Source: an uncultured Eubacteriales bacterium (lineage in GTDB: Bacteria > Bacillota_A > Clostridia > Christensenellales > Aristaeellaceae). From it: 15,958 nucleotides of DNA. The notes under the pieces were generated by a model. The model was not told the origin of the DNA and did not search any database. It was given only the letters and a program-made list of their open reading frames with translations. Within the stretch, counting starts at the first letter, position 1. Every line of letters begins with the position of its first letter. Positions 1 to 7,555 of the stretch are shown here, one piece after another. The DNA lies in assembly GCA_902775835.1 (NCBI GenBank), contig CACYNZ010000037.1, positions 1 through 15,958 on the forward strand. The letters are read 5' to 3'. Made by a program: the position numbers and the translations under genes.

Positions 1-144
1 GTCCGACAGCATTCTGGCAACCATGATCAGCAGGTTTTCGACGCCCGGCCGCGCAATGGGCAGCACCAGGGCCAGAATCAGGCATACCCAGAAGGCTCTG
101 GACTTCCGCATGCGGTACAGGTCCATGTGAATCAGATTACCCAT
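1..144 (-). CDS. ABC transporter permease, N-terminal fragment (runs off window)
   Basis: Only the first 48 codons are inside the window. They read MGNLIHMDLYRMRKSRAFWV and then a hydrophobic stretch (about residues 16-30) that should be the first membrane segment. The short charged lead-in followed by one membrane helix is typical of ABC-2 type permeases that partner BcrA/LanF-like ATPases. The start codon overlaps the stop of the ATPase gene (ATGGGTAA), so the two are translationally coupled, which is the main support for calling this the permease partner. Substrate and full length cannot be seen. The family call rests on context and one helix. Confidence 0.7.
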   Translation of the reverse strand, partial: MGNLIHMDLYRMRKSRAFWVCLILALVLPIARPGVENLLIMVARMLSD

Positions 145-1051
145 TATGCTTCCCTCCCGTCACGCCAAGATAGTAGTCTTCCAGGGAAATACCGTGCTGG
201 TAGATTTCCTGAAGCCCGATACCCGCGTTCACAATCGCCCGGGCCATGTCCGCCGAGCGGTCGATCTGTTCGCTGACCCGGATCAGGCCGTTTTCCATTT
301 CCACCTTCTCAATCCCGAGACCGCGCAGGGCCTGCACAGCATTCTTCGCCTGATCCACGCGGATCATGACGCTCTGGCCGCTCCGTCTGTGCAGTTCGTC
401 CGCGCTGAATTCGTCCAGCAGCGTGCCCTCATGGATAATGCCATAGGCATCCGCCACCCTGGACAGTTCGTCCAGAATATGGCTGGACACCATGATGGTA
501 ATGCCCTTCTCATCCCGCAGCCGGACCAGGGTCTCGCGCACTTCCACAATGCCCTGAGGGTCCAGGCCGTTGATAGGCTCGTCCAGAATCATGATCCGGG
601 GATCGCCCACCAGGGCCAGCGCGATGCCCAGGCGCTGGCGCATGCCCAGGGAGTAGTTGCTCACCGCCTTTTTGGGGTCCGCGTTTTCCAGGCCCACCGT
701 TTTCAGCAGTTCCTCCACATGCCCGCTGGGCGAAATGCCCATGCCCAGGCACTTGATCTTCAGGTTCTCATAGGCAGAGAGCCTGGGGTACAGACCCGGA
801 TGCTCAATCAGTACGCCCACATACTTGAGCATCTTTCTCATTTCCGCGCCGGTTTTGCCGAACAGGGAGTAACTGCCCCTAGTCGGCGTGGACAGACCGC
901 TGATCATGCGCATGATCGTGGTCTTGCCAGCGCCGTTGCGGCCGATCAGGCCGTAGATCTGACCCTCACGGATATGCAGATTCACGTCCCTGGCCGCTTC
1001 CTTCTGACCATACACTTTGGTCAGGCCGCTGGTTTCCAGTATGTATTCCAT
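137..1051 (-). CDS. ABC transporter ATPase, BcrA/LanF (peptide export or immunity) type
   Basis: A 304-residue nucleotide-binding subunit of an ABC exporter. Walker A is GRNGAGKT at 37-44, the signature YSLGMRQR at 133-140, Walker B RIMILDEP at 152-159 and the switch histidine H191. Where most ABC ATPases have the Q-loop glutamine, this one has glutamate (LIEHP, E83). That 'E-loop' is a known mark of lantibiotic-immunity ATPases (LanF) and related bacitracin-type BcrA proteins. The region after 210 is the family's usual C-terminal extension. An AAAGGA ribosome site lies 6 bases before the ATG. The stop overlaps the start of the downstream permease, and the upstream membrane-protein gene ends 45 bases away, so all three are probably one transcript. 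Likely role: moving a hydrophobic peptide or antibiotic out of the membrane; the actual substrate is not shown. Confidence 0.9.
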   Translation of the reverse strand: MEYILETSGLTKVYGQKEAARDVNLHIREGQIYGLIGRNGAGKTTIMRMISGLSTPTRGSYSLFGKTGAEMRKMLKYVGVLIEHPGLYPRLSAYENLKIKCLGMGISPSGHVEELLKTVGLENADPKKAVSNYSLGMRQRLGIALALVGDPRIMILDEPINGLDPQGIVEVRETLVRLRDEKGITIMVSSHILDELSRVADAYGIIHEGTLLDEFSADELHRRSGQSVMIRVDQAKNAVQALRGLGIEKVEMENGLIRVSEQIDRSADMARAIVNAGIGLQEIYQHGISLEDYYLGVTGGKHNG

Positions 1052-1096
1052 AGAATTCCTTTCCTTATACCCTCATTACCGCGGGAACCGCAGCCC

Positions 1097-2071
1097 TTAT
1101 GCCATGGCTTCCTCATGAAGCTTGCGGAATTTCGCAGACTTGCTGTCCAGCATGCTGAAAGCAGCTTCCGTGGGAATGTCGTTCATGCCGCTTTCCATAT
1201 AATTGCGCAGCACGCCCACCAGAATATAGGGCCGCACAAACACGGAGTGCAGGACGCTCCACAGAATCACCGCGCACACACCGGCGCACACGAGCATGAA
1301 CAGTTTCGGATCCTGGAACAGTTCCGGAACCGTTTCTTCCATGCGCACAGCGGCCTCGGCCAGTTCAGCTGCCAGACGCTCAAACGCGGCGGGCATGCGG
1401 GAGAAAATGAGATAGAACACGCCGAAGAACACACCGCCGATGGCCACCAGGGACGCAATGCCCATGCCGAACACGCGGCCCATGTTCTTCATCAGGGTCT
1501 TGCCGTGACGGAAAAACAGCACGGCGCCTTCAAGCGTGGACCTGGCGGAGTTCTGGTCCCTGCGGTAGAACACCCAGCCAAGGCAGCAGTCGCACAGATA
1601 GCCCACCATGATGCTGATGCCCGTGGAAATAATGTCCGCCACCGTGCTGCCGGTATCCCCGCCCACAGCCTTGCCGAGTTTTTCCACGCCCCGGCTCAGC
1701 TGATTGAAGATGCCGCGGATCAGGCTGGTCGCCGCGAAAAACAGCACCACCGTGCCAAAGCGCTGCTTCACCGTATTCCGGCCTTCTTCCAGCACATTGT
1801 CCGGAAGGCTGCCTTCCGAAACCGCCCGGCTCATCATGGCGATCTGGCCGGCCTTGTAGCTGTAGCTGGAGTAACGCAGAATGAACACCAGCGCCACAAG
1901 ACCCAGGATCAGGCCGATGCCCAGTCCGATCAGGCCTCTGTTGGTGGTCTTTTCCGCCACCAGGAATCCGGCGCCGCCCAGGATGCCCAGCACCAGGAAG
2001 GACCCGATGTCCACAAGAAACCGCCGTATGGAGAATGTAAGGGTTTTACTGTAGATCTCTTTGTTTGTCAT
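1097..2071 (-). CDS. Polytopic membrane protein of unknown function
   Basis: A 324-residue protein that I do not recognise as a named family. Hydrophobic segments fall at about 20-39, 46-66, 105-123, 145-168, 200-223 and 256-288, suggesting six membrane helices. A soluble amphipathic stretch (about 227-252, rich in Ala and Glu) lies between the fifth and sixth. A CDCC motif at 160-163 lies inside the fourth segment. There is no cleavable signal peptide and no obvious catalytic motif. It is first in a minus-strand unit with the ABC ATPase and permease, so it could be an accessory or sensing component of that transporter. This is inference from position only. The start has an AAGGAG site 9 bases upstream. 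Confidence 0.75.
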   Translation of the reverse strand: MTNKEIYSKTLTFSIRRFLVDIGSFLVLGILGGAGFLVAEKTTNRGLIGLGIGLILGLVALVFILRYSSYSYKAGQIAMMSRAVSEGSLPDNVLEEGRNTVKQRFGTVVLFFAATSLIRGIFNQLSRGVEKLGKAVGGDTGSTVADIISTGISIMVGYLCDCCLGWVFYRRDQNSARSTLEGAVLFFRHGKTLMKNMGRVFGMGIASLVAIGGVFFGVFYLIFSRMPAAFERLAAELAEAAVRMEETVPELFQDPKLFMLVCAGVCAVILWSVLHSVFVRPYILVGVLRNYMESGMNDIPTEAAFSMLDSKSAKFRKLHEEAMA

Positions 2072-2187
2072 GGAACAGATCTCCTTTTCTCATGTATGGA
2101 TACACGCCGGACCCGGAACACCCGGATGCGGCATGAATCTTTCTTCTGCTTTTCTCCTGAACGCCCGTGATTCCGGGGCCGTTCCTC

Positions 2188-2215
2188 TTTATACTGCTCT
2201 TTTCCCGGTTGTCCA
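2188..2215 (-). promoter_or_regulatory. Candidate SigA promoter for the membrane protein / ABC exporter unit
   Basis: On the minus strand TGGACA (5 of 6 to the -35 consensus) is followed after 16 bases by TATAAA (5 of 6 to the -10 consensus). It lies in the gap between the GH127 stop and the membrane-protein start, giving a leader of about 110 bases. No T-rich intrinsic terminator is visible after the GH127 gene, so read-through from it is also possible. Confidence 0.45.
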
Positions 2216-2232
2216 TATTGCTCTTCCCCGGA

Positions 2233-4083
2233 TTACTTTCCGCACTGCGGCATCAATGTCATGCGCAGCGTGGTGCAGCCATAGGGACTAAGAAGCATGG
2301 ACACCTTTTCCCCGATGGCATTCCCCGGCAGATCCGCGCAGACCGCGCTCTGCCCCGGATACATGTCCCAGTCCACGCGGACCATATCCACCTTCAGCTG
2401 CACCGGCGGATATTTCCGGGAAAAGGGAATATCGCTTATTTCATTTTCCACAGTCTCGGCCCGGTCCCCGGCAAAGCCGTAGCGCCACTCGCCCGCGGGC
2501 CGGATCAGATAGTCGCACCAGGGCATTTTCCGCTCCACGCCGTCTTTCACATATTCCCATGCTTCCGAAATACCGGGAACCGGAAGCGCAAAGACCAGCG
2601 GCCCTCTGCGCAGGCAGCGCAGGCCGGCGTACCCCTGGACCCACTCCGGCTGCATCTCCAGCTTCACGTCTATGGTTTCTCCGTTCTTCCAGGCACGCTT
2701 CTCCTTCCATACCGTCCCCGGCTGCACACTCTGTCCGTTGACGGCGGCCGAGCGGACCCCGCCCGGAATCCGGATCGCGAACTCAAAGCACGCGCCTTCC
2801 CCGCAGCGGATGGTATAGCGCATATTATCCCGGAAGGGATAGTCCGTATCCAGTGCAATGCTGACCGCCTGGTCCCCGATTCTTGTATGTACCTGCGAAG
2901 GCACCGGCACAGCGGAGAGAATTCCTTCCTCCGTCCGCATGAACGCGCTCATGGCCAGCTTCGGCCATCCCTGACTGAAGTTCGCCGTGCAGCAACCGAA
3001 ATCGGGTTCCAGCCCGAACAGGTTCGCATCCGTCCGGTTTGTCCCGAACACCGGCGGTTCCTGCTGAATCGTGCACGAAATCTGGTTCAGCATCTGGTCG
3101 TACTGATGCGTCCACATGTCCTCGGAAATGGTAGCCGGCAGGGAATTGAACCCCAGGCTTTCCACAAGGTCCATCCAGAACGGGTTGCCCGTGATGGAAA
3201 ACAGGACTTCGCAGGAATACATGGCTTCCACAATGGAGCACAGCTCCGTCCCGCGGACAGGACTTTTCCCCGCCAGACATTCGTCCCCCTGGATATGCCC
3301 GATCGGCGTGCCATGATATTTCAAAAGATCCGTATACATCTGCATGGCGAACGCGTCCGGATCCTCCCCGGTCAGGCCGGACACAACCGCCTCGCTCTTC
3401 AGGGCCATCATGAGATTCACAATATGCGTCTGATGGCGCCAGACGCCGTGCGCATCCGGTTCCTGATCATGCCAGGCACGGAACATGCTGCGCCAGGAAA
3501 ACCCCTGGGCATGCATTGTCACGGCAAGCTCCTCCATCCATGGCTCCGGTCTGAGCTCCCAGAGCCACTGCAGGGGCAGCATCGCCTCGAACCAGCGGCT
3601 CTGCCCCCAGTTGAACAGCGTATGCACCTGAATATGATCGGAAAGATTCCGCATGGCCCGGTACGCGGCTTCCACCGCGCGCGCATCCCCGGAGCACTGA
3701 TGATAGACCATGAGCGCCTTGCAGATCAGGATCACGGCCCAGGTATCATAGTGCGCACGTTCCTCCTTCCGGCAGGGACAGATCCACCCGTCCTCACTCT
3801 GGGCGTCCATGATCGCGTCCATATACCGCTTCGCCACTGCCTTGAGGCGCTCATCCCTGAGCAGCCAGGCCAGCGGAATCAGCCCGTCCAGCCAGTAGGG
3901 CACCCGCTCCCAGCCCTCCGCCTTTCCGCCGATCCAGGCGGAATCCCGCACGTCCGGCCACACTTCATGAAGATGCCCGCTCAGGCCCGCGGCCTGAATT
4001 TCCAGCTGTCTGCGCAGCCAGCCCCGTGGCGCCATCTCCCCCGCGGAAAAGAACCGGTACCTAGGCTCATACATTCCACGCAT
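2233..4083 (-). CDS. Glycoside hydrolase family 127-like (DUF1680) beta-L-arabinofuranosidase
   Basis: A 616-residue cytoplasmic enzyme (no signal peptide) of the GH127/DUF1680 type, predicted to release L-arabinofuranose from beta-linked arabino-oligosaccharides. The alpha/alpha-barrel part occupies roughly 10-385 and beta domains the remainder. In the characterised Bifidobacterium enzyme HypBA1 the zinc and catalytic site is built from a Glu-x-Cys pair and a Cys-Cys pair. Here these appear as GTELC (E280, C282) and FGCCTANF (C364, C365), about 80 residues apart as expected, so the site looks intact. The reading frame is open a further 25 codons upstream, but the start at 4083 has a GGAGAGGAG ribosome site 7 bases before it and is chosen. 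It is monocistronic in appearance, with its own promoter. Exact substrate may differ, since DUF1680 includes several arabinofuranosidase families (for example GH146) and untested branches. Confidence 0.85.
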   Translation of the reverse strand: MRGMYEPRYRFFSAGEMAPRGWLRRQLEIQAAGLSGHLHEVWPDVRDSAWIGGKAEGWERVPYWLDGLIPLAWLLRDERLKAVAKRYMDAIMDAQSEDGWICPCRKEERAHYDTWAVILICKALMVYHQCSGDARAVEAAYRAMRNLSDHIQVHTLFNWGQSRWFEAMLPLQWLWELRPEPWMEELAVTMHAQGFSWRSMFRAWHDQEPDAHGVWRHQTHIVNLMMALKSEAVVSGLTGEDPDAFAMQMYTDLLKYHGTPIGHIQGDECLAGKSPVRGTELCSIVEAMYSCEVLFSITGNPFWMDLVESLGFNSLPATISEDMWTHQYDQMLNQISCTIQQEPPVFGTNRTDANLFGLEPDFGCCTANFSQGWPKLAMSAFMRTEEGILSAVPVPSQVHTRIGDQAVSIALDTDYPFRDNMRYTIRCGEGACFEFAIRIPGGVRSAAVNGQSVQPGTVWKEKRAWKNGETIDVKLEMQPEWVQGYAGLRCLRRGPLVFALPVPGISEAWEYVKDGVERKMPWCDYLIRPAGEWRYGFAGDRAETVENEISDIPFSRKYPPVQLKVDMVRVDWDMYPGQSAVCADLPGNAIGEKVSMLLSPYGCTTLRMTLMPQCGK

Positions 4084-4172
4084 CGCGCTTCTCCTCTCCG
4101 AAAACACAAAGGCCGGGCATTCAGGGACTGCCCTCTCCGTTCTGTGCCATGCATGCATTTGTCCGACTGCCG

Positions 4173-4201
4173 GATTCCACAGACAGATTATATATGGAAT
4201 C
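4173..4201. repeat. Inverted repeat over the -10 box of the GH127 gene (candidate operator)
   Basis: Perfect 7-base arms GATTCCA (4173-4179) and TGGAATC (4195-4201) are separated by 15 bases that include the -10 box of the minus-strand promoter. Position and symmetry suit a repressor or regulator site for a sugar-utilisation gene. No regulator gene is visible in the window. Confidence 0.4.
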
Positions 4202-4216
4202 GGGAACTGTTTTCAA
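4187..4216 (-). promoter_or_regulatory. SigA promoter of the GH127 gene
   Basis: On the minus strand TTGAAA (5 of 6 to the -35 consensus) is followed after 18 bases by a perfect TATAAT. Transcription would begin near 4180, giving a leader of about 95 bases before the chosen start at 4083. This supports the downstream start rather than the longer open frame. Confidence 0.6.
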
Positions 4217-4620
4217 GGTGAATTCCTCCACCGGAAGCGCTTTGCACAAAAGAAACTTCCCGCACCGGTCCGGATGCCGTCTTCCAGGTTTGACAGTTCA
4301 GGAAAGCCGGAAGGCTGAAAAGCCCTGTTCCGCGGGCTCTTTCAGGATTTCTGCATCCACACGCATGTTGTATGGAACTTTTCACACAACTGCCATTCCA
4401 TGAATCAGGGCACTGCTTCCGGCTCCCTTGCCTTCATGCCCTGTCAGGCTGCCTTCCATATGCCGCGCATATTTTTTTGCTTTTTTTCATTTTCTGCTGC
4501 CCACCTGCCCTGGTCATGCGTATCTGCAGACGTCATATGCAGAACACCAGACCTGAAAGAAAAAACATGTGCAGAAGCGGGAAAAGCTTCATGAAGAAAG
4601 AATACGAGGAGGATACAAAA
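4217..4620. other. Non-coding stretch between the GH127 promoter and the leader-peptide gene
   Basis: No convincing gene is seen; the open frames here have no ribosome site or recognisable product. Features visible are a small inverted repeat ATATGC-CGC-GCATAT (4458-4472) followed by T-rich tracts up to about 4495, and a second repeat with arms TCTGCA and TGCAGA (4523-4543) around a GACGTC palindrome, about 80 bases before the small gene. Either could be regulatory. I find no good -35/-10 pair for the plus-strand gene. Confidence 0.4.
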
Positions 4621-4956
4621 ATGAGCATGAGCATGAACATGAAGGACATCAATCTTGAGGAACTGAACAACGTGGAGGGCGGCGCCCGGATCATCACAAG
4701 CAGACGCGAAATCGACGAAATCTGCAGAGTCATGGCCAGAATGTGTGAACTGGGCCGGACCAATGAAGCCGGTTCCTACCTGATCTACGCGGTACCGAAC
4801 GATCCGACGGCGGTCAGCCTCTTCAAGAGCGGCGGAGTCGAGGCGGGGCGGACTGATCTGATCTTCCCCGGCGGACATGACACCGGTCCCTTTTCCCTGG
4901 AAACCGAAGCAAACAGAAGATGCCATACAATGCGTCGCTGGACGCTGAAAGTCTGA
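4621..4956 (+). CDS. Small protein with bacteriocin-type double-glycine leader
   Basis: An 111-residue product. The N-terminus ends in INLEELNNVEGG, the classic double-glycine leader (L-x-x-E-L-x-x-V-x-GG) cut by PCAT/C39-peptidase exporters, with the predicted cut after G21. The remaining 90 residues contain C35, C42 and C101 and end in a basic tail (RRCHTMRRWTLKV). This core is longer than a normal class II bacteriocin and I do not recognise it. The start is set by GAGGAGG with an 8-base spacer; the frame is open further upstream, but the earlier ATG at 4591 has no good site. The codons ATG-AGC-ATG-AGC-ATG-AAC-ATG form an odd Met-rich start. It is alone on its transcript, ending in its own terminator. 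No C39 exporter or modification enzyme lies in the window; the LanF-like exporter is 2.5 kb away on the other strand. It could be a bacteriocin, a pheromone-like signal or a RiPP precursor. Confidence 0.75.
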   Translation: MSMSMNMKDINLEELNNVEGGARIITSRREIDEICRVMARMCELGRTNEAGSYLIYAVPNDPTAVSLFKSGGVEAGRTDLIFPGGHDTGPFSLETEANRRCHTMRRWTLKV

Positions 4957-4990
4957 GAATGCCTGCACCACAGGGTTTCTCAGACTTTTT
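4948..4990 (+). terminator. Intrinsic terminator overlapping the stop of the leader-peptide gene
   Basis: A perfect 12-base-pair stem pairs AAAGTCTGAGAA (4948-4959) with TTCTCAGACTTT (4977-4988). A short inner CCTG/CAGG pairing lies in the loop, and the 3' arm runs into TTTTT. The left arm contains the last codons and the TGA stop, so the hairpin is part of the coding sequence. Confidence 0.88.
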
Positions 4991-5123
4991 GCTTTCTCCA
5001 GCCGCCGCAGCCGGGCTTTTTCTCGAATCCGGAATATCCCCGGGTGTGAAAATCCCGGATCCTGCTTCGGTTTTTATCTTTCAGCAGAAGATTCTTTTTC
5101 CAAAAAACCGGACTGCAGTGCAA

Positions 5124-5152
5124 TTTACAGTGTGTCATTTTTGGTGTATAAT
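5124..5152 (+). promoter_or_regulatory. Strong SigA promoter of the ABC importer operon
   Basis: TTTACA (5 of 6 to the -35 consensus) is followed after exactly 17 bases by a perfect TATAAT. The leader is about 50 bases to the ATG at 5210, which has an AAGGAGG site with a 7-base spacer. This is the best promoter in the window and fits high expression of a binding protein. Confidence 0.8.
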
Positions 5153-5209
5153 TTGTCCAGAGTTCGCATTACGGACCCACTTTATTCAAATCCATAAGGA
5201 GGATTTCTC

Positions 5210-6412
5210 ATGAAAAAGTATTTGAGTATGCTTTTGGCTGTCATGATGGTCCTTTCACTGTGCTCCTTCGCTTCCGCGGACAACAGTGACTACACCATCC
5301 GCATCTACTCCAACTCCAACTCCCCTGAACGCGCTGAGTGGCTCAAGGCTGCCGCCAAGGATGCCGGCTTCAATATCAGCATCGATGACAACACCGTCAT
5401 TTCCGGTGACGTGAAGGCCGTTCAGGCTGCCAACGAGAACAAGGACGGAGACATTCTCTTCGGCCTGAACGAAGTCCGCTGGTCCCAGCTGGTCAACGGC
5501 GCCTATGAAAACCTGCACATCATGGACTGGACGCCTTCCTGGGCGGACAAAGTCGGCGAGTACAAGTACGACGGCAAGGCCTACGGTCTGGTCATCCAGA
5601 ACATCCTCATGCTCTACCGCAATGACGAACTTGGCACCAACGGCCAGGCCCTGCACTTTGCGCACTGGGCAGACCTGATCAATTCCGGATACACCTGGTA
5701 CCGTCAGGGCAAGGTCGGCGGCACCACCAACAGCAACATCAACAACGCCATGCTCTACGCCTTCACCGATCCCACCTCTCCCGCAGGCGGCATCTCCATT
5801 GAAGGCTGGAAGACGCTGTGGGCATACTGCGCCGGCGGCAACTTCACCGGCGACAGCTACGGCCTCGAGCCCCTGATCCGCGGCGATGTGCAGCTGTCCA
5901 CCTTCTATTCCTCTTCCCTGTACGGCAACATTGATGCCGCTGCTGCAGCCGGCACCTATGCCAATCCTCTGCGCGGCACCCTGAACCCTGAAAACTGGGC
6001 TCTGGTGGACATCGACGACGGCACCTACTACATCGCCGAGTACCTGGGCATCCTGGACAAGGAAGGCCGCACCGAAGAACAGACCGAAATCGTCAAGGCC
6101 TTCGCCGAATGGTTCGGCTCCGCCGAGACCCAGATCGCATGGTCTGAAGAGTTTGACTCCTATCCCTGCAATACCGACGCTGTGGCTGAGCTCTATGACG
6201 AAGTGCCCGCCATCTACGCCATCAAGAACTGCTCCCTGACCAAGGTGGAAGGCACCGACATGACCTATGCGGAATATGTGGGCGCCCATGCCGCCGAATG
6301 GACCAACATCATGACCAACCTCGGCTTCTACTGGGCTGACAACAGCTCCGCTCCCGCCGAACCCGACTGGGAGAACCTGGACTGGGCTACCCTGACTCAG
6401 GCAGCCGAATAA
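5210..6412 (+). CDS. ABC transporter substrate-binding protein (secreted)
   Basis: A 400-residue extracellular solute-binding protein. Residues 1-23 form a signal peptide (MKK, hydrophobic core, ASA before D24) with a type I cleavage site. The LSLC just before it lacks a small residue at -1, so a lipid anchor is unlikely. That is odd for a Gram-positive binding protein unless it is held by the permease or is freely secreted. The mature part follows the two-lobe binding-protein plan, is rich in Trp and Tyr, and is acidic at the end. It is first in the operon with an ATPase and a fused permease, an order shared by iron(III), thiamine and 2-aminoethylphosphonate importers. I cannot identify the substrate: there is no clear iron-binding tyrosine pair that I would trust by eye. 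Confidence 0.88.
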   Translation: MKKYLSMLLAVMMVLSLCSFASADNSDYTIRIYSNSNSPERAEWLKAAAKDAGFNISIDDNTVISGDVKAVQAANENKDGDILFGLNEVRWSQLVNGAYENLHIMDWTPSWADKVGEYKYDGKAYGLVIQNILMLYRNDELGTNGQALHFAHWADLINSGYTWYRQGKVGGTTNSNINNAMLYAFTDPTSPAGGISIEGWKTLWAYCAGGNFTGDSYGLEPLIRGDVQLSTFYSSSLYGNIDAAAAAGTYANPLRGTLNPENWALVDIDDGTYYIAEYLGILDKEGRTEEQTEIVKAFAEWFGSAETQIAWSEEFDSYPCNTDAVAELYDEVPAIYAIKNCSLTKVEGTDMTYAEYVGAHAAEWTNIMTNLGFYWADNSSAPAEPDWENLDWATLTQAAE

Positions 6413-6426
6413 TCCGCGTATCTCTC

Positions 6427-6458
6427 AAGGCGGGCCCTCAAAGGGGGCTCGCCTTTTT
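6427..6458 (+). terminator. Intercistronic intrinsic terminator after the binding-protein gene
   Basis: AAGGCGGGCCC (6427-6437) pairs with GGGCTCGCCTT (6445-6455), an 11-pair stem with one G-U, followed by a T run. Because the ATPase gene follows on the same strand without a clear new promoter, this probably acts as a partial terminator that keeps the binding protein in excess over the membrane components. Confidence 0.8.
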
Positions 6459-6490
6459 CAGAAGCGCACCCGCAGGAGGATCCGCTTCTG
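6459..6490 (+). repeat. Second hairpin between binding-protein and ATPase genes
   Basis: Perfect 8-base arms CAGAAGCG (6459-6466) and CGCTTCTG (6483-6490) follow directly on the terminator. The loop of 16 bases contains AGGAGGAT, a ribosome-site-like string with no ATG at a usable distance. It may stabilise the 5' end of the read-through message for the ATPase and permease; this is a guess. Confidence 0.5.
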
Positions 6491-6541
6491 CACACCTGCT
6501 CATATCCCCTGCCGGCTGTCACGGCAAGAAAGGATGTCTGT

Positions 6542-7540
6542 ATGATTCAGCTCAAGGATATCGTCGTCAAGTTCGGAGACTTTGAAGCGCTGCACAAGAT
6601 CAATGTGGATGTCAAGGAAGGCGAGTTCTTTACCTTTCTCGGGCCCAGCGGCTGCGGAAAGACCACCACGCTGCGCACCATCACCGGTTTCATCGAGCCG
6701 GTGAGCGGCACCGTGTCCATGCGCGGGCAGGACATCACCCATGTCCCGATTGAAAAGCGCAATATCGGCATTGTGTTCCAGAGCTACGCGCTTTTCCCGA
6801 CCATGACCGTCTATGACAATATCGCCTTCGGCCTGAAGATCCAGAAAATGAAGAAAGCGGAAATCCAGGAAAAGGTGCTCTCCATCGCCAGAAAGGTGGA
6901 CCTTTCCCCGGAACATCTGAGCAAGGCCATCTCCCATCTGTCCGGCGGCCAGCAGCAGCGCGTTGCCATCGCCCGTGCCCTGGTCAACAGCCCGGCCATC
7001 ATCTGCATGGATGAGCCGCTCTCGAACCTGGACGCCAAGCTCAGGGTGCAGCTGCGAAATGAGCTCAAGAAAATGCAGCGCGAATTCGGCATCACCACCA
7101 TCTATGTCACCCATGACCAGGAAGAGGCCCTGACCCTTTCCGACCGCATTGCCGTATTCAACCGGGGATACATTGAGCAGACCGGCACGCCCAACGAAAT
7201 CTACAATCATTCCCAGACCGAGTTTGTGGCCAACTTCATCGGGGACATCAATCCCCTGAGCCAGGACATCGTGAAGAGCCTGAAGCTTAAGGAAAGCGAT
7301 CACCACTTCATCCGTCTCGAGCGCCTGCGCGTCAACCATCCCGAAGACGACGGCGCCCTGAATCTCCCGGGCGTCATTGAGCGGCAGGAATACTACGGCC
7401 TGTACATCAAGTACTACATCCGTGTGGGCAGTCAGACCCTGAAGGTGATTGAAAAGAACGACGGCATCAATATCTACAATCCCGGCGAACAGGTCACCGT
7501 GGGCATTCATCCCAATGACATCATGTCCTATCCCGGATAA
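6542..7540 (+). CDS. ABC importer ATPase (FbpC/PotA/CysA-like)
   Basis: A 332-residue ATPase of the iron/spermidine/sulfate importer group. Walker A is GPSGCGKTT at 34-42, the Q-loop Q79, the signature LSGGQQQ at 132-138, Walker B IICMDEP at 152-158 and the switch H190. After about 235 comes a C-terminal beta domain of the TOBE kind, shorter and less regular than in PotA. A GAAAGGA site lies 7 bases before the ATG. It energises uptake together with the fused permease that starts 15 bases after its stop. It follows a terminator, so its level is probably well below that of the binding protein. Confidence 0.92.
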   Translation: MIQLKDIVVKFGDFEALHKINVDVKEGEFFTFLGPSGCGKTTTLRTITGFIEPVSGTVSMRGQDITHVPIEKRNIGIVFQSYALFPTMTVYDNIAFGLKIQKMKKAEIQEKVLSIARKVDLSPEHLSKAISHLSGGQQQRVAIARALVNSPAIICMDEPLSNLDAKLRVQLRNELKKMQREFGITTIYVTHDQEEALTLSDRIAVFNRGYIEQTGTPNEIYNHSQTEFVANFIGDINPLSQDIVKSLKLKESDHHFIRLERLRVNHPEDDGALNLPGVIERQEYYGLYIKYYIRVGSQTLKVIEKNDGINIYNPGEQVTVGIHPNDIMSYPG

Positions 7541-7542
7541 CA

Positions 7543-7549
7543 AAGGAGG
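7543..7549 (+). promoter_or_regulatory. Ribosome binding site deciding the permease start
   Basis: AAGGAGG here sits 6 bases before the ATG at 7556. An earlier in-frame ATG at 7550 abuts the site and cannot be used with it, so the start at 7556 is chosen. Confidence 0.75.
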
Positions 7550-7555
7550 ATGCTT

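Noticed and set aside
146..4221. Very long plus-strand open frames opposite the exporter and GH127 genes
   Set aside because: They are mirror frames caused by high GC third positions. Their products are rich in His, Gln, Arg and Pro with no domain, while the minus-strand frames carry clear motifs.
4458..4490. Intrinsic terminator from ATATGC-CGC-GCATAT plus T tracts
   Set aside because: The six-pair AT-rich stem with a three-base loop is weak and no gene ends just before it on the plus strand.
5210..5281. Lipoprotein signal in the binding protein (LSLC)
   Set aside because: The residue before Cys is Leu, not Gly, Ala or Ser as a lipobox needs, and ASA before D24 is a good type I site.
7550..7555. 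Permease start at the first ATG (7550)
   Set aside because: It abuts the ribosome site; the ATG six bases later has correct spacing.
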